From the NCBI RefSeq assembly GCF_900109775.1, contig NZ_FOAX01000003.1, positions 496,001-560,000 on the forward strand: DNA of 64,000 nucleotides. Reading direction: 5' to 3'. The notes below the pieces were generated by a model. That model ran no database searches. It saw nothing but the letters and a program-made list of their open reading frames with translations, and was not told where the DNA came from. This stretch comes from Pseudoxanthomonas sp. GM95 (GTDB lineage Bacteria; Pseudomonadota; Gammaproteobacteria; Xanthomonadales; Xanthomonadaceae). Shown here piece after piece: positions 43,261 to 53,091 of the stretch (position 1 is its first letter; the number at the start of each line of letters is the position of its first letter). The translations under genes were made by a program, and so were the position numbers.

Positions 43261-45249
43261 TCACTGCAGGTGCGTCTGCAGCCAGTCCAGCACGCGCTGC
43301 TGGACGTCGCGGCCGGCGGCCTGCTCGGTGAACCAGTGCGGCCCGCGTGGATAGGTGACCATCTCCACCGGCGTGCCATGGAACTTGAGTGCGCGATAGA
43401 ACATCTGGCCCTGGCTCAACGGCACGCGCGCATCGACCTCGCCGTGCAGGATCAGCACCGGCGTGCTCACTTTGTCCACGTAGCGAATCGGCGAATGCGC
43501 GTCGTACTCGGCGCGGTTGGTGACCGGGTCGCCGAAGTAGCCCGGCAGGTAGGTCGGCACGTCGGTGGTCAGCGCCATCGCACCGATGTCGATCACGCCA
43601 GCGCCGACAATCGCGGCCTTGAAGCGCTTGGACTGCGTCACCGCCCACGCCGACATGTAGCCACCGTAGCTCCAGCCGCCGATCCCCAGTCGCTGCGGAT
43701 CGATCACGCCTTCGCGCTCCAGCATGTCGACGCCATCGAGGATGTCCTGGAAGTCCGCACCGCCCCAGTCGTGGCGGGCCAGTTCGGTGAACGCATGGCC
43801 CTGGCCTTCCGAACCGCGCGGATTGGGCAAGAACACCGCATAGCCGCACGTACTCAGCAACTGCGCCCAGTCGTGCCACGAGCCCATCCAGCCCGACCAC
43901 CACGCCTCCCCTGGACCGCCGTGCAGTTCGACCAGCGTCGGCAGCGGCGTGCCGGCCTTCCAACCCGGCGGGGTGATCAGCACGCCGGTGATGCGGCGGC
44001 CGTCCTTCGAGGAATTCCATGCGAGTTCGCGCACCTGGCCATGCGCCCAGCCGGCGACCTGCGGATTGCTGTCGGTGCGCGTGGCGAGCTTGCCGCCGTC
44101 CAGCGTCCACACCTCGGCCGGCTGGTCGTCGCGCAGGCCGATGAAGGCGGTGCGACCGCTACGCGCGGTGCTGAAGCTGGGATAGGCGATCTGCGGCCTG
44201 GCCAGCGTGCGCCACGCGCCGGTGTTGGCATCGACGCGCAGGAACTCGCCGCGCACGCCATGTAGGCCCTGCGCGATCAGCGTGTCGTCGTCCTGCCAGC
44301 GCGCCAGCCACAGCGTGCCCGGCCAGTCCTCGGCCAGCGCCACGCGCTTGCCGCTGGCCAGGTCGTGCGCATAGACCGTGGCGACCATGCCGTACGGCGC
44401 GATGTGGCCGTACAGCAGCTTGCGGCCGTCGGGCGAGAACTGCAGCGGGAACGCCGACGACAGGCTTTCCAGCGGTGCACTCAACGTCCCGTCGGCCAGC
44501 GACAGCAGCACCACGCGCGACTGGTACCAGTAGCCGCTCAGTGTGGTGTCGTCGGACACGCGCAGCGCCAGCGTCCTGCCGTCCGGCGCCCACGCTACGT
44601 CCTGCACCTGCAGGTTGGGCGGGCTGATCACCCGCGCCTGGCCGGTGGCGAGATCCTGCACCCAGAGGCGCTTGAACAGCGTCGGATGCCCGACTTCGAC
44701 CGCGTCGTCCTTGGCGGCGATGCGCGCCTGCGCGGCCGGCGACGGCGGATCGGTGGCCAGATACGCGAGCTGGGCGCCATCGGTCGAGAGCGCGAAGGCG
44801 GCGATATCGCCGGCCGCGCGGGTGAGCGCCTTGGCGTTGCGACCGTCGGCGTCGGCGCGCCAGACCTGCATCGCGGCCGGTTTCGCGGCTTCGCCTGCAT
44901 CGGGCAGTTTTCGGTCGGAGAGGAACAACACCTGGCGACCATCAGCCGACCAGTGCGCGCCAGCATCGTTCGCCGCGCCCGCGCCGTCCAGCGGCCGTGG
45001 CGCGGCCTTGCCGGTGGCGGCGATCAGCTTGAGCTGGCTGTGCGCGGGCTTGCCATCGCCCTGCGGCGTGGCCACGCCATAGACGATCTGCGTGCCGTCG
45101 GGGCTGATCTGCGGATCGCCGACCTGGGCCAGCGCGACGAAATCGGCCGGCGTGGGCAGGTGTGGCGTTGCCGAAGGTTGCGCAGCGGCGGACAACGCGC
45201 CGATGCAGCATGCGGCGCCGAGCAAGCGGCGAAAAACAGCACGCGTCAT
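43261..45249 (-). CDS. S9-family prolyl-oligopeptidase-type peptidase
   Basis: A 662-residue exported peptidase. A signal peptide (about residues 1-24) is followed by a WD40-like beta-propeller (about 40-390; repeated WSADGRQ and WAPDGRT blades) and an alpha/beta-hydrolase domain (about 410-662). The catalytic Ser is in GGWSYGGYMS, the Asp in LHGEVDAR and the His in GPHWF. It resembles acylaminoacyl- or dipeptidyl-peptidases and probably releases small peptides in the periplasm. It is the last gene of a six-gene minus-strand operon; its ATG overlaps the upstream esterase stop as ATGA. Confidence 0.92.
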   Translation of the reverse strand: MTRAVFRRLLGAACCIGALSAAAQPSATPHLPTPADFVALAQVGDPQISPDGTQIVYGVATPQGDGKPAHSQLKLIAATGKAAPRPLDGAGAANDAGAHWSADGRQVLFLSDRKLPDAGEAAKPAAMQVWRADADGRNAKALTRAAGDIAAFALSTDGAQLAYLATDPPSPAAQARIAAKDDAVEVGHPTLFKRLWVQDLATGQARVISPPNLQVQDVAWAPDGRTLALRVSDDTTLSGYWYQSRVVLLSLADGTLSAPLESLSSAFPLQFSPDGRKLLYGHIAPYGMVATVYAHDLASGKRVALAEDWPGTLWLARWQDDDTLIAQGLHGVRGEFLRVDANTGAWRTLARPQIAYPSFSTARSGRTAFIGLRDDQPAEVWTLDGGKLATRTDSNPQVAGWAHGQVRELAWNSSKDGRRITGVLITPPGWKAGTPLPTLVELHGGPGEAWWSGWMGSWHDWAQLLSTCGYAVFLPNPRGSEGQGHAFTELARHDWGGADFQDILDGVDMLEREGVIDPQRLGIGGWSYGGYMSAWAVTQSKRFKAAIVGAGVIDIGAMALTTDVPTYLPGYFGDPVTNRAEYDAHSPIRYVDKVSTPVLILHGEVDARVPLSQGQMFYRALKFHGTPVEMVTYPRGPHWFTEQAAGRDVQQRVLDWLQTHLQ

Positions 45250-46229
45250 GCGGCGCTCTCCTGGGATGAAGGAACAAGATACCGACGCAGCCACGCTGCA
45301 CCACTGCCGACCGCCGCGCGCGCCTGGTCGGAGACCGACATCGCCTCGACGAAGCTGTGCGGCGCGCCGCGATAGCGGCGCAGCTCGGCCACGCTGCCGG
45401 CCGCCTGCAAGCACGCAGCCATCGCCTCGCTCTGTTCGCCCAGCACGTCGCGGTCGCCGTACAGCAGCAACGACGGCGGCAGGCCGTGCAGCGCGGCGTG
45501 CATCGGCACGGCCAGCGGATCACGGCACTGCGCCCAATCCGGACCGAGATAACAGGTCCAGAACTCAGCCATTTCCGGCACGGTCAGCAGGTCTTCGGCC
45601 GTGCCCAGGCGCGCGGCCTGCGGCGAGATGGCGATATCGAACGCGCCATAGTTCAACAGCAGCGCCGCGATGCCGGCCAGCTGTCCGCTTTCGCGCAGGC
45701 GCAGCGCGGTGGTCAGCGCCAGGTTGGCGCCGGCCGAATCGCCACCCAGCGCCAGCCGCGAGGCGTCGATGCCGAAATCGCCCGCGTGCTGGCGCAGCCA
45801 GTCGATGGCGGCCACACACTGATCCTGCGCGACCGGGAAGCGATGCTCCGGCGACAGCGCGTAGTCGATCGCCACCACCACGATGCCGGCGCCGTGCGCG
45901 TACTCGCGCAGCAGCCGGTCGTGCGTGTCGATACTGAACATGCACCAGCCGCCACCGTGGATGTAGACCAGCGCCGGCGCGGTGGACGGCGCCGTGGATG
46001 GACGCAGCACGCGCACGCGGAACGCGCCGGCCGGCGCGTCCACGGTGATGTCTTCGCTACGCAGCATTTGCGGACCGCCTGCGCGCCACGGCGTGCGCAC
46101 GATCTCGGCGATCACCCGGCGCTGCGGCCAGTCCAGCTCACGGCCGGCACGCAGGCGCGCGCCCTTGCTGCACACGTCTTCGACGAAGCCGCGGATCTGC
46201 GGGTCCAGCGCCTCCAGCGACGCATTCAT
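45246..46229 (-). CDS. Alpha/beta hydrolase (HSL-type carboxylesterase)
   Basis: A 327-residue cytosolic hydrolase. The oxyanion motif HGGGW (about residue 90), nucleophile elbow GDSAGANLAL (about 163-172), Asp in LYGDRD and His in APHSF are all present, which is the hormone-sensitive-lipase subgroup. Start and stop both overlap neighbours by four bases. In this operon it may de-esterify or de-acylate imported compounds. No signal peptide. Confidence 0.9.
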   Translation of the reverse strand: MNASLEALDPQIRGFVEDVCSKGARLRAGRELDWPQRRVIAEIVRTPWRAGGPQMLRSEDITVDAPAGAFRVRVLRPSTAPSTAPALVYIHGGGWCMFSIDTHDRLLREYAHGAGIVVVAIDYALSPEHRFPVAQDQCVAAIDWLRQHAGDFGIDASRLALGGDSAGANLALTTALRLRESGQLAGIAALLLNYGAFDIAISPQAARLGTAEDLLTVPEMAEFWTCYLGPDWAQCRDPLAVPMHAALHGLPPSLLLYGDRDVLGEQSEAMAACLQAAGSVAELRRYRGAPHSFVEAMSVSDQARAAVGSGAAWLRRYLVPSSQESAA

Positions 46230-46867
46230 GCCGCGTCTCCGCGCTCGCTGGCGGCGAAGTCCTGCATCAGCGCGACCAACGCGTGTTCGTCGCCACGAAT
46301 TAGCCCAGCGATGATCTGGGAAAAATCATGCGGCGCTTCGTCCTGGCCCAGCTTGAAGGTGCTGTGCAGGCCGGTGATGCGCGCGCGCAAGGCGGTGACG
46401 CCGACGGCGAGTTTCTCGTAACGCGCGCCCATCTCGGCCACCGCCCAGGCGCGTTCGCGCCCGGCTTCCATCTGGGTGACCAGCGCATCGAGTTCGTCGG
46501 CGATGTCTTGCGGCGCTTCGCTCACCGTAATGTCGAGCTGGAACACCGCGGCGGCGTAGTTCCAGGTCGGCGCCTGGGTGCGGTCGTCCAGCCAGCTCGG
46601 CGAGACGTAGGCGTGCGGACCCAGCACCAGCGCCACTGCCTTGGGATCGCGCGCCAAGCGCGCCACGTGCGGATTGCGCCGCGCCATGTGGCCCATCAAG
46701 CCGACCAGCTGGCCGGCGTCATCCAGCTGCGCACGCAGCGGCAGCGGGCTGAAGCAGGCATCGTCGCCACCGGCCGACACCAGCCAGGCAAGCGGGTGCG
46801 CGGCCAGCAGGCGCAGCACATCGTTGGTATCGCGCGCGGCGAAGCGGCTGTCGCGGGCATGTCCCAT
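46226..46867 (-). CDS. PaiB-type FMN-binding protein
   Basis: A 213-residue protein of the PaiB family: residues about 20-150 form a split-barrel FMN-binding fold, including VALVLGPHAYVSPSWL and TWNYAAAV, and ends FAASERGDAA. In Bacillus PaiB acts with PaiA to repress sporulation and protease genes and may be polyamine-related. In proteobacteria it is often placed in amino-acid or polyamine operons. The ATG overlaps the amidase stop by one base. Enzyme or regulator role is open. Confidence 0.85.
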   Translation of the reverse strand: MGHARDSRFAARDTNDVLRLLAAHPLAWLVSAGGDDACFSPLPLRAQLDDAGQLVGLMGHMARRNPHVARLARDPKAVALVLGPHAYVSPSWLDDRTQAPTWNYAAAVFQLDITVSEAPQDIADELDALVTQMEAGRERAWAVAEMGARYEKLAVGVTALRARITGLHSTFKLGQDEAPHDFSQIIAGLIRGDEHALVALMQDFAASERGDAA

Positions 46868-48318
46868 CAGCGGGGTTCCTTGCAGGGTTCAGAAGCGGCC
46901 ACCGACACCGGCGGCCAACGATCGCGCCACGGCGCGGCGGATTCCAGTTGCAGGGCCAGCGCAAGCAGCAGCGGCTCCTGGCCACGGTCAGCGGCGAACT
47001 GCACGCCGATCGGCGGGCCGTCGGCGCCATGCACCAGCGGCAAGCTGATCGCCGGCGTCCCGGCCAGGTTCTGCAGCGGTGTGTAGCCCATCCAGTCGAA
47101 CATGCCGGCGAACACCGTCGCGAAATCGCCATCCGGCGCGAAGGTGCCGATGCGTGGCGACGGCGTGCGCAGCGTCGGCGTCAGCAGCACGTCGTATTGC
47201 GCGTGGAAGGTGTTGAAGGCGCCGGGCAGCGCGGCCAGCACGGCGTAGGCGCGTTCCAATTCGGCAAAGCCGCAATGCGCGCGGTTCCAGTCCGACAGGC
47301 CGACGGTGAACGGCTCCAGCGCCGCGCGCGCACCGTCCGCGCCAAAGGCGACTTCGGCCAGCTCCAGCGCATCGGCGCCCAGGTGCGACCACAGCGTCAT
47401 CCCGGCATCGAAGACCTGCGCACCCGGCAGCGGCAACGTGGCGACCTCGACGCGATGGCCGAGCGCTTCGCACAGCGCCACGGCCTGTGCCAGAGCGGCG
47501 GCGACCTGCGGCTCGGGCGCGACACCCTGCAGCGTGTCGCTGACCACGCCGATCCGCAGCGCGCGCGACAGCGGCACGGTCACCGGCGCGGGTTGCTGCG
47601 GATGCAGCGCGGCGAAGGCCCACGCGGTATCGCGCACGCTGCGCGACATCAGGCTGTCGGCGACGATCAGGTCTTCGATCGGATGGCGCGACCGCACCCG
47701 CACCGTGGTGCCGCGACCGGGCTTGAGGCCAACCACGCCGCAGGCCGAGGCAGGAATGCGGATCGAGCCCGCGCCATCGCTACCCTGCGCCAATGGCACC
47801 ACGCCGGCGGCCAGCGCCGCGCCCGCGCCACCGCTGGAACCGCCGGGCGAATGCGCGAGTGCCCAAGGATTACGCGTCACCGGCCCAAGCAGCGGCTCGG
47901 TCACGCCCATCAGGCCGAATTCCGGCATCGCGCTCTTGCCCAGCGCCACCAGGCCGGCATCCGCACAGCGCTGTGCGAACGCATGCTGGTCGGCCGCCGG
48001 CGCACTCGTGCGGCTACGCGACCCGCCACGGGTCGGCATGCCGAGCACGCGCAGCGAATCCTTCGGCAACCACGGCACGCCACGCATCGGCGCGTCGACG
48101 TCCGGTTTCGCCAGCGTGGCGGCATGGGCCAGCGCGCGTTCGAAATCGCGGTGGCTCAACGCGGCCAGCGTCGGTTCGAAATGCTGCGCGCGCGCGATCG
48201 CCGCGGCAGTCAGTTCGGCCGGGGACACCTCGCCACGAGCAAGCAGCGCAGCCTGGTCGTGCGCGTCGAGGCGGCCCAGCGCGAGCGCCTGGGCCAGGGG
48301 AACTTCAGGGAACGACAT
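46867..48318 (-). CDS. Amidase (amidase-signature family)
   Basis: A 483-residue amidase-signature enzyme. The Ser-cisSer-Lys triad is visible: Lys in VPWLPKDSL, and SPGGSSGGAGAALAAG with the cis-Ser and nucleophile Ser (about residues 153-177). Family members hydrolyse amides, including peptide amides and glutamine-type substrates. Start 48318 lies 14 bases inside the 3' end of the permease gene, so the genes are tightly coupled. Probable role: release ammonia and acid from an imported amide. Confidence 0.9.
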   Translation of the reverse strand: MSFPEVPLAQALALGRLDAHDQAALLARGEVSPAELTAAAIARAQHFEPTLAALSHRDFERALAHAATLAKPDVDAPMRGVPWLPKDSLRVLGMPTRGGSRSRTSAPAADQHAFAQRCADAGLVALGKSAMPEFGLMGVTEPLLGPVTRNPWALAHSPGGSSGGAGAALAAGVVPLAQGSDGAGSIRIPASACGVVGLKPGRGTTVRVRSRHPIEDLIVADSLMSRSVRDTAWAFAALHPQQPAPVTVPLSRALRIGVVSDTLQGVAPEPQVAAALAQAVALCEALGHRVEVATLPLPGAQVFDAGMTLWSHLGADALELAEVAFGADGARAALEPFTVGLSDWNRAHCGFAELERAYAVLAALPGAFNTFHAQYDVLLTPTLRTPSPRIGTFAPDGDFATVFAGMFDWMGYTPLQNLAGTPAISLPLVHGADGPPIGVQFAADRGQEPLLLALALQLESAAPWRDRWPPVSVAASEPCKEPR

Positions 48319-49879
48319 CAGCGTGCGGGTCCTGCGCGGCCAACGCCCGCGCATGTGCGAGCCGGCGCGCGTGGCGCTGGCCATAGGTGAAATAAAGGAT
48401 GAAACCGGCCAAGACGTAGCCGGCCAGGATCAGCGCCGGCAGCGGATCGCCACGACGCACCTGCTGGGCCATGTCGCCCAGCACCGGCGCCATCATGGTC
48501 AGGCACAGCACGATGCCCAGCACCGGCACGGTGCCGATCCAGGCCTTGCCGATCCACATGCCGCCCAGCGGCACGCGGAAGCCGCCACGAAGCTCCGGCC
48601 GCACCGAGCGCAGCCACATCACTGCGATGCACACCACGATGAAGGCCGAGGCGATCCCCAGACAGATCAGGTCGCCCAGTACGCTGATCGGCAGCAGCGC
48701 GGCGAGTAGCGCGGCGATCACGCCGAACACCAGGTTGCCCAGCCACGGCGTGCGGCGGGTCTTGTGGACCTGCGCGAACAGCGGCGGCAGCAGGCCGTCG
48801 CGGCCGATGTTCACCGCCACGCGCGACACGCCGTAGCCGTTGGCGAGCAGCACCGAGCCCAATCCAGTGAGCGCGCCGATCTTGATCAGCACCGCAAAGC
48901 CCGGCCAACCCATGCGATCCACCGCCAGCGCCACCGGATCGGGCACGCCGAGTTCGCGGAACGGCACAATGCCGGTCAGCACCGCGCCCGCGGCGATGTA
49001 CAGCAGCGTGCACACGATCAGCGAGCCGAGAATGCCGAATGGCACGTCGCGGCGCGGATTGCGCGTCTCCGAGGCCGCCATCGACACGGTTTCGAACCCG
49101 AGATAGGCGAAGAACAGCATCGCCGCCGCACGCATCACCCCGGGCCAGCCAAATGCGAAGCCGCCTTCGTTGGGCGGCAGGAACGGCTGCCAGTGCGCCG
49201 GTTGCACATAGCGCGCGCCGACCACGATGAAAGACACCAGCACCGCGACCTTGATCACCACCAGCACCGCGTTGACCAGCGCCGACTGGCTGACGCCGGC
49301 GATCAACACCAGCGCGGCGACCAGCACCGCCAATGCGGCGACCAGGTTGAAGCCACCGCTGTTGGCCAGCACGGTGTGGCCGTGCTGCTGCACGGCGGTC
49401 AGCGTGGAGGTCGTCAGCCACGCCGGCACGTGCACGCCCAGGTCGCCGAGCAGGCTGCTCAGGTAGCCGGCGAAACCCGCGGCCACGGCCGAGGCCGACA
49501 GCACGTATTCCAGGATCACCATCCAGCCCAGCGCCCAGGCGCAGCCTTCGCCCAGGGTTACGTAGCAATAGCTGTAGGCCGAGCCGGACACCGGGATGAC
49601 CGACGACAGCTCCGCGTAACACAGGCCGGTGAATCCGCACGCCAGCGCGGCCAGCACGAACGAGAGCAGCACCGCCGGCCCGGCGAAGCTCGCCGCGGCC
49701 TCGCCGGTCATCACGTAGATGCCGGCGCCGAGGATGTTGGCGATGCCCAGGATCAGCAGGCTGCCGGCGCCAAGCTTGCGCTGCAGGCCGGCGCGTTCGG
49801 TATCGGCGACCACCGCATCGATCGACTTGCGATGCAGCGCCTGGCGCCAGCGCCCCAACGGGAGGAAGGCATCGCTCAT
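48305..49879 (-). CDS. APC-family amino-acid permease
   Basis: A 524-residue permease with 12 or more spans. The N-terminal APC motif GIANILGAGIYVMTG (about residues 45-59), ISVIPVSGSAYSY-type helix 3 and GFETVSMAASE-type unwound region support an amino-acid:polyamine:cation transporter. Start 49879 gives a normal cytoplasmic N terminus. It precedes the amidase gene and probably imports the product or substrate of that pathway across the inner membrane. Confidence 0.92.
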   Translation of the reverse strand: MSDAFLPLGRWRQALHRKSIDAVVADTERAGLQRKLGAGSLLILGIANILGAGIYVMTGEAAASFAGPAVLLSFVLAALACGFTGLCYAELSSVIPVSGSAYSYCYVTLGEGCAWALGWMVILEYVLSASAVAAGFAGYLSSLLGDLGVHVPAWLTTSTLTAVQQHGHTVLANSGGFNLVAALAVLVAALVLIAGVSQSALVNAVLVVIKVAVLVSFIVVGARYVQPAHWQPFLPPNEGGFAFGWPGVMRAAAMLFFAYLGFETVSMAASETRNPRRDVPFGILGSLIVCTLLYIAAGAVLTGIVPFRELGVPDPVALAVDRMGWPGFAVLIKIGALTGLGSVLLANGYGVSRVAVNIGRDGLLPPLFAQVHKTRRTPWLGNLVFGVIAALLAALLPISVLGDLICLGIASAFIVVCIAVMWLRSVRPELRGGFRVPLGGMWIGKAWIGTVPVLGIVLCLTMMAPVLGDMAQQVRRGDPLPALILAGYVLAGFILYFTYGQRHARRLAHARALAAQDPHADVVP

Positions 49880-50036
49880 GGCAGGGCTCCTGGCATCAAG
49901 GGACGTGCTTGCACGCGACATCGCGGCGCACGGTGGCGCCGCGTATGGGGGAAAGCAGGAAAGAAAAGCAACGACATCATGGTCTCGGCCTGGCCGGTGC
50001 GTCATCGCAGGACGGCGCACCGGCGCGGGCAATCGA

Positions 50037-52289
50037 TCAGTACTTCCAGTGCACCGTCATGCCGACGGTGCGCGGACGCACGATGCCCTGGCCGATGCCG
50101 TTGACCTCGGCCACTTCGCGGGTGACGCCGCGCTTGTCGGTGAGGTTGGTGCTCCACAGGCTGACCTCGGTGCTGCCGAAGGTCATGCTGTAGCGCAGGT
50201 CGAACAGGTTGTAGTTGCCCTGCGCGTTGGGCGTGGCGCCGGGCACGGCCGAGTTGAGGTCGCTGATGCCGCTGCCCAGGTACTGGTGCGACAGCGCCAG
50301 GGTCGGTTCGTAGGCCGCGTCGAAGTGATAGCGCAACGTGTTGTTGATCGACCAGTCGGCCGAGCCCGGCAGCTGCGAGCCGGCCGGCGCGGTGCCGTAG
50401 TACAGGATGAAGAGATCCTCATCCAGGCGGGCCTGCTGCCAGGTCACGCTGCTGGCCCACTCGAACTGGTCGGTCGGACGCCACTGCGTGGACAGCTCGA
50501 TGCCGCGGCTGTACGCCTTGCCGCCGTTGGCCGCGTAGTTGTAGAAGTCCGGCGTCTGCAGGCGCAGCTGGATGTCCTTCCAGTCGACGTAGAACGCGGT
50601 GGCATCGACCAGCAAGCGGCCATCGGCCCAGCTGGTGCGCGTGCCCAGTTCGTAGTTGACCAGGCTGTCGGACTTGGAGCCGGAGGGAATCGGGTATGCG
50701 CTCAGGCCGCTCGTATTCGGCGTGCCGAAGCGGAAGCCTTCGGACACCAGGCCATAGAACATCACGGTGTCACTGGGCGTGTAGGACAGCGAGACCTTCG
50801 GGTTGAAGCCGCTTTCCTTGGTCTGCGACGGCGTCACCAGCGGGTCGCCCGGATAGGTGGAGAAGCCGACCTGGGTCGAGGTCGACTCGACCTTGGTGCG
50901 GAACAGGCGGCCGCCGACGGTGAGCTTCCATTCGGGCGTGAAGGAGAACGAACCTTCGCCGAACAGCGCGGCTTCCGAGCCATCAAGGTGCGTGTAGAAC
51001 GCATTGAAGATGCGGCCATCCGGCGCGATCACCGCACCGGCGCCCGGGCCGTACAGCGAGGAATTGTCGAACGCCGCGGCCGCGCCATCGGCGCCGATGG
51101 TTTCGTACAGGTCCTTGCTGGTGTCGAAGTACATGCCGCCGACCAGCCACTCGAAGCGACTGCCCTTGTCCGACGCCAGGCGCAGCTCGATGCTCTTGCC
51201 GGTGCTTTCGCCGCCGGAATAGATCGACAACGGGCTGGTCAGGTCCAGATCCAGGTCGGCGTTGTAGGCGCCGCGGATCGGCGTGTAGTCGAAGCGCCAG
51301 TCCTGCTTCTTCTTCTGGTAGGCGGCCAGCGCGGTGAAGGTCATGCCATCGAAGCGCTGGTCCAGGCGCAGGCTGTGCACGGCCACCTTGGTATTGGTGT
51401 ACTCGGGCACGGCGGTGTTGCGCTTGAGGTCGCCCAGGCCTTCGATCTGGTAGGCGTTGTCGTCCGAATCGGTGTTCTGCAGCAGGCTCAGCCAGCTCAG
51501 CGTGGTGTCTTCGTTGGGCGTCAGCACCGCGGAGAAACGGCCACCGGCCAGCTTGGTGGTGTTGGCGCCGTCCTTGCCGGTGCCGATGTTGTCGATGTAG
51601 CCCGGGTCATCTCGGTACTGCGCCACCGCGCGCACGGCCAGCACATCGGTCTTGATCGGCACGTTGACCATCGCCTTGCCGCCGAAGCCGACATCGGCGT
51701 TCTTGGTCTTGCTGACCGTGGCCTCGGCCGCCGCGTCGAAGCCGCTGGTGTCAGCCACGTTGGCGATGTAGTTGATCGCGCCGCCCATCGAGGCCGAGCC
51801 GAACAGCGTGCCCTGCGGCCCGCGCAGCACTTCGACACGGTTGAGGTCGAAGGTGTCGATGTCCGGCACCACGATGGTGAAGCCCGGCTCGGTCAGCGGC
51901 ACTTCGTTGAGGAAGTAGCCGGTGGTGGTCTGGCCCTGCACGTTACCCGAGCTGGTCGCGATGCCGCGCATCACCACGTGCGACACGCCCGGCTGGTAGC
52001 TGTTGAACACCACGCCCGGCGTACGCTGGATGTAGTCGGACATGCTCTGCGCGCCCAGCGCGTCCAGTTCGGCCGCGGTGACGGCGCTGACCGAGCCGGC
52101 GATCTCGCGCACCGATTCGTTGCGCTTGCCGGCGGTGACCACGACGGTCTTGAGGTCCTTGGCCTGCGCGGTGGTCGCGCTGGCGCTGCTGTCCTGGGCG
52201 AAGGCCGGCGCGGCGCTGGCTGCGGCGAGGCCCAGCACGCAGGCGGCGCGCACGGCGCGGGAGAGGGCGGTGGTGGTCAGCGACTTCAT
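50037..52289 (-). CDS. TonB-dependent outer-membrane receptor
   Basis: A 750-residue receptor. A signal peptide (about residues 1-32, AFAQ cleavage) is followed by a plug (about 45-165; KTVVVTAGKR TonB-box-like segment, DYIQRTPGVVF, VEVLRGPQGTLFG) and a beta-barrel ending in aromatic residue Tyr (MTVHWKY). It is the first gene of the peptide/amide operon, 157 bases before the permease. It probably imports the compound that the permease, amidase, esterase and peptidase process. An Lrp-type regulator is divergently transcribed. Confidence 0.93.
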   Translation of the reverse strand: MKSLTTTALSRAVRAACVLGLAAASAAPAFAQDSSASATTAQAKDLKTVVVTAGKRNESVREIAGSVSAVTAAELDALGAQSMSDYIQRTPGVVFNSYQPGVSHVVMRGIATSSGNVQGQTTTGYFLNEVPLTEPGFTIVVPDIDTFDLNRVEVLRGPQGTLFGSASMGGAINYIANVADTSGFDAAAEATVSKTKNADVGFGGKAMVNVPIKTDVLAVRAVAQYRDDPGYIDNIGTGKDGANTTKLAGGRFSAVLTPNEDTTLSWLSLLQNTDSDDNAYQIEGLGDLKRNTAVPEYTNTKVAVHSLRLDQRFDGMTFTALAAYQKKKQDWRFDYTPIRGAYNADLDLDLTSPLSIYSGGESTGKSIELRLASDKGSRFEWLVGGMYFDTSKDLYETIGADGAAAAFDNSSLYGPGAGAVIAPDGRIFNAFYTHLDGSEAALFGEGSFSFTPEWKLTVGGRLFRTKVESTSTQVGFSTYPGDPLVTPSQTKESGFNPKVSLSYTPSDTVMFYGLVSEGFRFGTPNTSGLSAYPIPSGSKSDSLVNYELGTRTSWADGRLLVDATAFYVDWKDIQLRLQTPDFYNYAANGGKAYSRGIELSTQWRPTDQFEWASSVTWQQARLDEDLFILYYGTAPAGSQLPGSADWSINNTLRYHFDAAYEPTLALSHQYLGSGISDLNSAVPGATPNAQGNYNLFDLRYSMTFGSTEVSLWSTNLTDKRGVTREVAEVNGIGQGIVRPRTVGMTVHWKY

Positions 52290-52605
52290 GGTGATCGGTC
52301 CCCTTTGGACGTTGGCGGGTTGCGGGGACATCCGGTTTCCCCGTGGGCCGGCGGCGATCTCCCCATCGCGCCGGCAGCGAACTCCTGCTGTGCAGCAGTA
52401 GTAGGTGAAATCCAAAATCGCGTCCAGCAGAAACCACGGAGGGCTGAAATCTCACAATCCACTGAAATTCAAGGGAATTTATTTCGATCTCGCCGCAGGA
52501 ACGGTGGGTTACCATGGGCAATAACGCAGGATCTGCAGCCTGCACCTGCCAATTGCGCACATCGTGCAGTGCGGTCGCGGCCGCTTTCACCGGAAACCCC
52601 TCGCC
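52290..52605. promoter_or_regulatory. Divergent regulatory region between TonB receptor and Lrp genes
   Basis: 316 non-coding bases, with an AT-rich island at about 52400-52500. The island contains a perfect inverted repeat AAATTC-N4-GAATTT at 52465-52480 with nearby A/T tracts, which is the style of Lrp/AsnC operators. The regulator probably binds here to control both itself and the operon. Confidence 0.5.
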
Positions 52606-53082
52606 ATGTCCAGCAAATCGCCCGACCGCACCGACCTGAAGATCCTCGATGTGCTGCAGCAGGATGCACGGATCACCAACCAGGCCCTGTCCGAACGCGT
52701 CGCGCTCTCGCCCAGCGCCTGCCTGGCGCGGGTGCGGGCGCTGGAAGAGCGCGGCCTGATCCGCAGCTATCGCGCGCACGTGGCGGTAGACCGGATCCGC
52801 TCGGCCACGATCGTGCTGGCGCAGGTGACCTTCAAGCAGCACGCGCTGGAGGAATTCACCGAGTTCGACCACCGCATCCTGGCCATGCCCGAGGTGGTCG
52901 AGGCCAGCCGCGTGTCCGGCTCCTACGACTACCTGCTGCGGGTGATCGTGCACGACGTGCACCACTGGAAGGACATCGCCCGCTCGCTGCTGGGCGGCGA
53001 TTACGGGGTGGAGAAGATCGTCTCCCACTTCCTCATGGACGAGGTCAAGCCGTTCTCCGGCTATCCGCTGACCGCGGCCTGA
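52606..53082 (+). CDS. Lrp/AsnC-family transcriptional regulator
   Basis: A 158-residue regulator with an N-terminal helix-turn-helix (LKILDVLQQDARITNQALSE, split over residues about 10-40) and a C-terminal RAM ligand-binding domain (about residues 70-150). The domain has the EVVEASRVSGSYDYLLRV segment. Start 52606 gives the standard Lrp length. It is divergent from the TonB receptor gene and is the likely amino-acid-responsive controller of the 43.3-52.3 kb operon. Confidence 0.92.
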   Translation: MSSKSPDRTDLKILDVLQQDARITNQALSERVALSPSACLARVRALEERGLIRSYRAHVAVDRIRSATIVLAQVTFKQHALEEFTEFDHRILAMPEVVEASRVSGSYDYLLRVIVHDVHHWKDIARSLLGGDYGVEKIVSHFLMDEVKPFSGYPLTAA

Positions 53083-53091
53083 GACGCGCCT

